A DNA stretch of 64,000 nucleotides from Pegoplata infirma (taxonomy: Eukaryota; Arthropoda; Insecta; Diptera; Anthomyiidae), in contig OY992540.1 in the NCBI GenBank assembly GCA_963921195.1, positions 39,703,890 through 39,767,889 on the forward strand. Direction: 5' to 3'. Made by a program: the position numbers and the translations under genes. Position 1 is the first letter of the stretch. Each line of letters begins with the position of its first letter. Under the pieces are notes generated by a model. That model saw nothing but the letters and a program-made list of their open reading frames with translations, was not told the origin of the DNA and did not search any database. Positions 57,346-64,000 of the stretch are shown one piece after another.

Positions 57346-59339
57346 TATTTAAAATATTTTTTATGTGTTGATATTACTCATACGCACACGTTATATACAC
57401 CATTATTGTATAAAATTAGCGTAGCGCAATTTTTAACATTTAATTTCTCGAAAACAAGGCAAAACACATCTCTGAGAGTTTTAGAACAGATAGAAAAGCA
57501 CTTTAACTTTTTTTAAATTAAAAAAGAATAAAATTGCTGCATGTTTTTTGATATTTTCAATATTTGACCACGCCTACAAGGCCCACTTTTTGAAAAATTT
57601 TAAATTTTATTTTTGTTATTTAATAGTACCCTAAGAACGAATACTTTGCAAATTATATCCCATTGAAACCACTATGGTTTTTCTGTAGTGGAACAGTTGG
57701 TGTGGAATGCCTCATATGAGGTATTTAGCTTAAACATCACTTTGTGGAAAACAATATCAAATAATGAACTAAAACGTCTTTTATCTTTAGACTGTCGGAT
57801 GACAAGCCAAAACACCTCCGGCAAGACATTCAATTTGCCATTCGACAACCAAAAAATCAAAATTTTTGTTTTATTATCTGACATGTTGGTCATCCAACAA
57901 GTCATGCAACATGTCATACAACGCATGTCGTCAAACTTGTTGGAAATGTATGGGAACCTTTAGAACACTCAAACATTTAACTACACCGAGACCATATAAC
58001 CTAAAAATTTAAAATGGTTCAATTTGGCTGGGGGTGGACAGGCAAACGATATTTGTTTGGAATCGTGATCGTTATTTAAACATTTTTGAAGCACAAATAC
58101 CTTTTTTCCCCAATTAGTTTTTTTTTTTAGTTTTATATTGCTTTATACTTTTTTTATTTTTTATATATATGAGCAATTTAAATTCAAAATCACGTAACGA
58201 AACTTTTACCTAAAACAAAAATTTAATCAAACGGATTTTTATACAAATATCAAATGTGAGATTTTTTCAATTGAACATAACCTACAAAAATACTTAGTAA
58301 TGAAAACGAAAAACTTTATTTACAAAAAAATTTTGTTAAAAATTTGTATATAATTTAAATAAAAATAAAAAGTTGTTGTGTAAATATGTAAAAAAGTATT
58401 AAGTTTAATACACTTAACATAGATAGACAGCTAAAAAAATAAAAACAAAATAAAAATCAATAACAAAAATTGAATGTAAAACTTATTTTTAATAAAAAGA
58501 CTGTAAATATGTTAAAATTAAAGAAAAAACACAAGACAAACAAAAAATTTACTAGACTTTGACCTCCATTATATGGATGATCAAGAGAAAAAAAAATATA
58601 AAAACAACAAAATATTAAATGACCCAAAAAAAATATTTTAAAGAAAACCAGGTCCTTTAAATGTAAATACTAGTTAAATACATACAAATATTCATTTAAA
58701 TGAATGGTATGTAAAATAGCAGATACTAAAACAAACAAAAAAAAAAAAACATAAATAGTTTAAATTAAATTAAAATAATTTAATACAATTTAAGTGAACT
58801 TTTTAAGTCAACAATAATAAAACAGGTATTAAATAGTTTATAAAGCACTTAGAAAAAATAAAATTACAAAAAATTTAAAAAAAATAATTATAAAAAAAAA
58901 ATTCAAAAACAAATTTTATACAAAATATAAAAAAAAAATAAAATTAACAACCACATGCAGATGAACATAAAACAAAAAAAAAAATACTCGTAATGCAAAA
59001 GTTTTGTTTATTTTTTTGTTATAAAACAAAACTTTAATAGAATAATAATTAAAATGAATATTGTAGATAAGTTAATAATAAAAACTGAATAAAAAAAAAA
59101 ATAATATTAAAAAAATGTCAATTTATAAAATAAAAAGTATAAATAAAAAACAACAAATTGAAAATAAAATAATTAACAGCACAACAGGACAACACATTCA
59201 TTAACTACATATTCACATAATACACTCTCATAAACCAATACACTCATAAACTCAAATAAACATAAAACAAAAAACACACATTCATAGCATACATTAGGGC
59301 GGTTTTTTAAAAAAAATTATTGGATTTTTAAAAACTATA
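57346..59339. other. intergenic, A-rich, no gene recognised
   Basis: 57688-57963 is open on both strands (91 codons plus, 84 minus) but shows no recognisable protein feature. From 58300 to 59280 the strand is strongly A-rich with AATAAA and AAAATA runs, resembling UTR or intron DNA. TTAGGGCGG at 59294 resembles the hAT-like ends seen earlier but has no partner. Confidence 0.5.
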
Positions 59340-62300
59340 GAAAAATGTCACCATCAGAAACTTTATCGATAACAAAAATTTCTAAAAATCTGAAACTTTT
59401 TCTGTATCTTAGAGTCTGAGACTTTTTCTATTTGAAAAATGTCTGAAAATCTTAGAATTTTTCAATAGGCCTCAGAATCTAAAACTTTTTCTATTGGAAA
59501 AAATGTATTGAAATCTAAGACATTTTTCTATAAATCTGAGACTTTTTCTTTAGGAAAAAGAATCTGATACTTTTTTCTATAGGAAAAATTCAGAGAATTT
59601 TTTTATTACGAAAAGTGTTTTAGAATCTGAGAATTTTTCTATATGAAAAATGTCTCATAGTATGAGAATCATTCTACACGAAAAATGTCTCAGAATTTGA
59701 GAATTTTTCTATACGAAAAATTACTCAGATTCTGAGACATTTTTCGTATAAACATTTTTCTAAACGAAAAATGTGTCAAATTCTAAAAATGTTTCTATAC
59801 TAAAAATGTCTCAGAATCTGAAATTTTTCTATTCGAAAAATATTTCAGAATCTTAGAACTTTTTAAATATAAAAACTGTCTCAGAATTTGAGACTTTTTC
59901 TATAAAAAAATGTATCATTATCTGAGACTTTTTCTATAGAAAAAAAATGTCTCGGAATCTGAGACTTTTTCTATAAAACAAAAATGTCTCAGAGTCTGCG
60001 ACATTTTCTATCGAAAAAATGTCTCAGAATCTGCGACTTTTTCTATAAAAAAAATGTCTCAGAATCTGAGACTTTTTCTATAGAAAAAATGTCTCAGAAT
60101 CTAAAACTTTTTCTATAGAAAAACTGTCTCAGAATCTCAGACTTTTTCTATAGAAAAAATGTTTCAGAATCTGAGAATTTTTTTTATAGAAAAATGGTCT
60201 CAAAATCTGGGACTTTTTCTATAGAGCAAATGTATCAGAATCTGAGACTTTTTCTATAGAAAAAATGTCTCATAATCTGAGACTTTTTCTAAAGAAAAAA
60301 TGTCTCAGAATCTGTGACTTTTTGTATAGAAAAAATGTTTCAAAATCTGAGACTTTTCTATAGAAAAAATGTCTTAGAATCTGAGACTTCTAAAAGACTT
60401 TTTTCTATAGAAAAAATGTCTCAGAATCTGAGACTTTTTCAAGAAAAAATGTCTCAGAATATGTGACTTCTTGTATAAAAAAATTTCCCAGAATCTGTGT
60501 CTTTTTCTATAAAAAAAATGTCTCAGAATCTCAGAATTTTTCTATAGAAAAATGTCTCAGAATCTGAGACTTTTTCTGAAAGGAAAAATTTCTCAGAAGA
60601 GAAAAAATTTTTATAGGAAAAAATTCTCAGAATCCGAGAATTTTTCTAAACGACAAATTTTTCAGAATCTGAGAATTTTTCAATACGAAATGACAAAGTT
60701 TCAGACTCTGAGACATTTTTCGTTTAGAAAAATTCTAAGATTCTGAGATATTTTTCGTATAAAAAAATTCTCAGGTTTTGAAACCAATTCGTATAGAAAA
60801 ATTCTCAGATTCTGAAACATTTTTCGTTTAGAAAAATTCTCGGATTCTGAGAATTTTTTCCTATAGAAATTTTTTCTCTTCTGAGACATTTTTCCTTTCA
60901 GAAAAAGTCTCAGAATCTGAGACTTTTTCTATAGAAAAAAATGTCTCAGAATCTGAGACTTATTCTATAGAAAAAATGTCTCAGAACCTGATAATTTTCT
61001 AAAAAATGAATGTCTCAGAATCTGAGACTTTCTAAAAGGAAAAATGTCTCAGAACAAAAAAAATTTCTATAGGAAAAAATTATAAAAATCTGATAATTTT
61101 TCTACACGAAAAATGTTTCAAAATATGATAATTTTCAAATGTTGTTTTTTTATTTTTAGTACCAAAAGGTACATAAAAATAAAATGTATTTATTCGGCCT
61201 TTATATAATTTTCTATACGAAAAATGTCTCAAAATCTGTGACTTTTTCTAGAAAAAATGTCTCAGAATATGTGACTTCTTGTATAAAAAAATTTCTCAGA
61301 ATCTGTGTCTTTTTCTATAAAAAAAATGTCTCAGAATCTCAGAATTTTTCTATAGAAAAATGTCTCAGAATCTGAGACTTTTTCTGAAAGGAAAAATGTC
61401 TCAGAAGAGAAAAAATTTCTATAGGAAAAAATTCTCAGAATCCGAGAATTTTTCTAAACGAAAAATGTTTCAGAATCTGAGAATTTTTCTATACGAAATG
61501 GTTTCAAAACCTGAGAATTTTTTTATACGAAAAATATCTCAGAATCTTAGAATTTTTCTAAACGAAAAATGTCTCAGAGTCTGAAACTTTGTCTATACGA
61601 AAAATATCTCAGAATCTGATAAATCTGAGAATTTTTCTATTCGAAAAATATCTCAGAATCTAAGACTTTCTCCATAGAAAAAGTCTCTTTCTCTATAGAA
61701 AAAAGTCTTTCTATAGAAAAAAGTTTCAGAATCTAAAAAAATTTCACAGAATCTGCAACTTTTTCTAACAGTTTCCTTTAAAAAAATCTCAGATTTTGAG
61801 ACATTTTTTGTATACAAAATGTTTCAGATTCTGAAATATTTTTCCTATAGAAATATACTGAAATATAAGATACTGAGCCATTTTTCTTCCAGAAAAAGTC
61901 TCAGATGCTGACACATTTTTCTTATGAAAGGACTCTTTGATTCTGGATATAAGGACAACATAGGAAACATGTCTCAGAATCTGAGACTTCTTCTACAGAA
62001 AAAATGTCTCAGAATCTGATACTTTTCTTTAGAAAAAAACGTATCAGAAACTGAGACTTTTGCAAAAGAAAATATGTCTCAGAAACTGAGATTTTTTCTA
62101 TAGAAAAATGTCTCGGAATCTTATAATTTTTCTACACGAAAAAGTCTCAGAATCTGAGAACTTTTCTATTTTAAAATTTTTCTATTAGAAAAATTTTTTC
62201 TATCACAAAAAGTTCTCAGAATCTGAGACCTTTTCAATACAAAAAATTTCTTAGAATCCGCGAAGTTTTCTGCACTTAAACTGTCTCAGAATCTGAGAAG

Positions 62301-62703
62301 TTTTCTATAGAAAAATAGTTTCTGAATCTGAGTCTTTTTCTAAATGGAAAAATTTCTCGAATCTGTGAATTTTTCTATTGAAAAATCTTTTGGAATCTGA
62401 GACTTTTTCTATAGAAAAAATGTCTCAAAATCGGAGACAATTTTTACAGAAAAAATGTCTCCGAATCTGTAGGAAAAAAATCTCAGAACATGAGACTTTT
62501 TCTATACGAAAAATTATTCGGAATCTGAGATTTTTCTGTAGGAAAAATTTTCTAAGAGACTTTTTGTATAGAAAAATATTTCAGAATTTGAAATTTTTTT
62601 ATAAAAATGTCCCAGAATCTGAGAACTTCCCTTTAGAAAAACTGTTTGAGAATCGGCAACTTTTTCAATGAAAAAAAAATTCTCAGACTTTTTTACATTT
62701 TAA
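59340..62703. repeat. minisatellite of palindromic ~36-bp units
   Basis: About 90 copies of a unit TGTCTCAGAATCTGAGACTTTTTCTATAGAAAAA. Both halves are self-complementary: TCTCAGAATCTGAGA and TTTTTCTATAGAAAAA. The best-preserved part is 59930-60540; flanks are more diverged, with variants such as TTTCTAAACGAAAAATG and GAGAAAAAATTTCTATAGG. Local inversion is visible: 60690-60905 is an inverted copy of about 61365-61590, while 60450-60690 is a direct copy of 61260-61500. Open frames of 60-97 codons here are by-products. Confidence 0.95.
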
Positions 62704-63505
62704 TACCCTCCACTCTAGTGATAGAGGTTTGTCATTCCGTTTGTAACACCTCGAAATATTGAACCCCATAAAGTATATATATTCATGATCCTCGATCGAT
62801 TTTAAGACAATGTCCGTCCGTCTGTCTATCTGTCCTTCTGTCTGTCTGTTGAGAACACGCTTACTTTTGAAAGACTTTACGGAGGCTCCTGAAATTTGGC
62901 GTATATATTGGGCATTTACCTGGTCAGGTTGGTATTGCAATCCAGCGAAATCAGTGCAGTGGTTAAGAAGTTATAAGCAAAAGAGTGAATTTCGGCAAGG
63001 GTTTTTACGCGAATTTACAAGATAAAACACACGGTAACTTTCGAATGACAATTCTGAGGTTGCTGAAGTGTAGCATATAAATTTGTCGTTCCTCTGGCCC
63101 AGCTCGTTTTAAATTTCAGTTAAATCGGTCCAGTGGTTTAAAAGTTATAAGCAAAACCCTGAATTTCAGATTGGTTTCACCTAAAATTTACGTGTTGAAA
63201 GCCCCGAATTTTAAAAAAACAAGCTTTAAAACAATGATAAGCCACAAAATTACTTTACAGACTATTTTTATCACTCAGAAATATTTTTACACAAAAAAAA
63301 AAAAAAATTACACTCGAAAAAAATTTTACACTCAAAAAAAAAGTTAGTAAATTATTTTTTTTTACAAAAAGTTTTTTATTCAAAATAAAATATTTCTAAT
63401 GAAAATTGTTAAATTTTTTCATATTAAAAAATTTACAATCCTTTAAAAATGACATTGTGGAGGGTATTCATAGATTCGGCCAAGTCGAATTTAACTTTTA
63501 TACTT
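62704..63505 (+). repeat. dispersed TACCCTCCACTC repeat, uninterrupted copy inside the satellite
   Basis: It begins TACCCTCCACTCTAGTGATAG, has CCCCATAAAGTATATATATTC, the GTCCGTCCGTCTGTC microsatellite, CTTTTGAAAGACTTTACGG, GTCAGGTTGGTATTGCAAT, and ends ATTCATAGATTCGGCCAAG with TCGAATTTAACTTTTATAC. It splits the satellite, whose units resume at 63517. It serves as the empty site for the foldback in the copy at 36833-39690. Confidence 0.85.
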
Positions 63506-63516
63506 ATTTCTTACAG

Positions 63517-63690
63517 AAAAAGTGTCAGAATCTGAGACATTTTCTATTCGATAGGAAAAATGTATTAAATTCTGAGACTCTGTATAGGAAAAACGTCTCA
63601 AAATCTGAGACCTTTTCTTTAGGAAAAATGTTTCATAGTCAAAAAATTTTTTGTATAAAAAAATTCCTCAATCTTTTCGAATCTGAGTTT
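63517..63690. repeat. satellite remainder after the dispersed repeat
   Basis: GAAAAAGTGTCAGAATCTGAG, TAGGAAAAACGTCTC and AAATCTGAGACC continue the unit of 59340-62703 for about 170 bp, ending at the next dispersed repeat. Confidence 0.85.
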
Positions 63691-63826
63691 TTTATACCCT
63701 CCAACCACAGTATGGGGGTATACTCACTTTGTCATTCCGTTTGTAACGCTTCGAAATATCGGTCGGGGACCCCATAAAGTATATATTTTTGATCCATGAT
63801 CGATTCTAAGACATTCTGTGAATGTC

Positions 63827-63857
<31 letters not shown>

Positions 63858-64000
63858 AGATAACACAATGCAGTCCAAAATAAAATAGCTAGACTCCTAA
63901 AGTTTGGCACAAATATGTCTTATGTTCATAGGCAGGTTAAGTTCGTGAATGGGCAAAATCGGGCCAGGGGGAAAAAAGTTCCCCCTTGAAGAACTGAACC
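63691..64000 (+). repeat. dispersed TACCCTCCAACC repeat, cut by the window end
   Basis: TATACCCTCCAACCACAGTATG, GGGGGTATACTC, TTTGTCATTCCGTTTGTAACG, GACCCCATAAAGTATATA, CGATTCTAAGACATTC, GTCCGTCTGTCTGTCCGTCC and AGTCCAAAATAAAATAGC, ending within the AAAAAAGTTCCCCCTTGAAG part. It matches the minus-strand copy at 41180-41590. Confidence 0.85.

Noticed and set aside
57688..57963. Overlapping 91- and 84-codon frames on both strands
   Set aside because: No protein-like motif or splice context; overlapping antisense openness is expected by chance here.
60552..62671. several 60-97 codon frames rich in Ser, Lys and Phe
   Set aside because: All fall inside the palindromic satellite and simply translate its unit.
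59340..63690. CRISPR-like regularly spaced repeats
   Set aside because: Repeats are contiguous and diverged, without unique spacers of fixed length, in a eukaryotic context; this is a minisatellite.

Overview
The window is very AT-rich eukaryotic DNA and looks like part of a large insect genome, most likely a higher fly (calyptrate Diptera; this is inference). Spliced exons with GT/AG borders, His/Gln-rich coding sequence, a Lep1-like Helitron, Jockey/R1-type retrotransposon debris and abundant inverted-repeat elements all fit. No bacterial, phage, CRISPR or organellar sequence is seen.

One host gene is visible: the last five exons of a plus-strand gene (22929-23087, 23194-23255, 34296-34986, 43569-43865, 47831-48458). 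All four internal junctions keep phase and together encode the last ~611 residues of a protein I could not name. The part seen is hydrophilic, rich in Ser, Gly, His and Gln, and has no membrane segment, so it looks like a cytoplasmic tail or disordered region. Its last intron holds a ~2 kb TTTTA array. Past the stop (TGA TAG) the frame stays open and protein-like for another 68 codons.

1-22.9 kb is a nest of foldback (inverted-repeat) elements. The nesting order can be read from target duplications: a ~1.9 kb element flanked by TTA (255-2150); a 5.0 kb hAT-like foldback with an 8-bp duplication (2305-7335) that was itself hit by a 2.6 kb non-autonomous Helitron (4125-6743); a further hAT-like element (7862-8687); two TAA-flanked foldbacks of one family (9039-11731, 15881-18216); and composites carrying tRNA-like sequences (15379-15453 and three copies at 20.6-21.07 kb).

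Introns of the host gene (23-48 kb) contain two abutting hAT MITEs, each with an exact 8-bp duplication (24557-25415, 25432-25725), two degraded non-LTR retrotransposon RNase H regions in opposite orientation (25765-27190 minus; 28805-29545 plus), two copies of a ~740 bp repeat with internal inverted arms, diverged tandem repeats (30.7-32.6 kb), a ~2 kb foldback inserted at TA into a dispersed repeat (36927-38961 in 36833-39690), and smaller foldbacks.

Downstream of the gene (48.5-64 kb) lie a 3' UTR, a foldback with perfect 60-bp ends (50641-52020), a Foldback-like element whose arms are made of short tandem repeats (55545-57134), and a ~3.4 kb minisatellite of palindromic units (59340-62703, resuming 63517-63690) split by a dispersed repeat.
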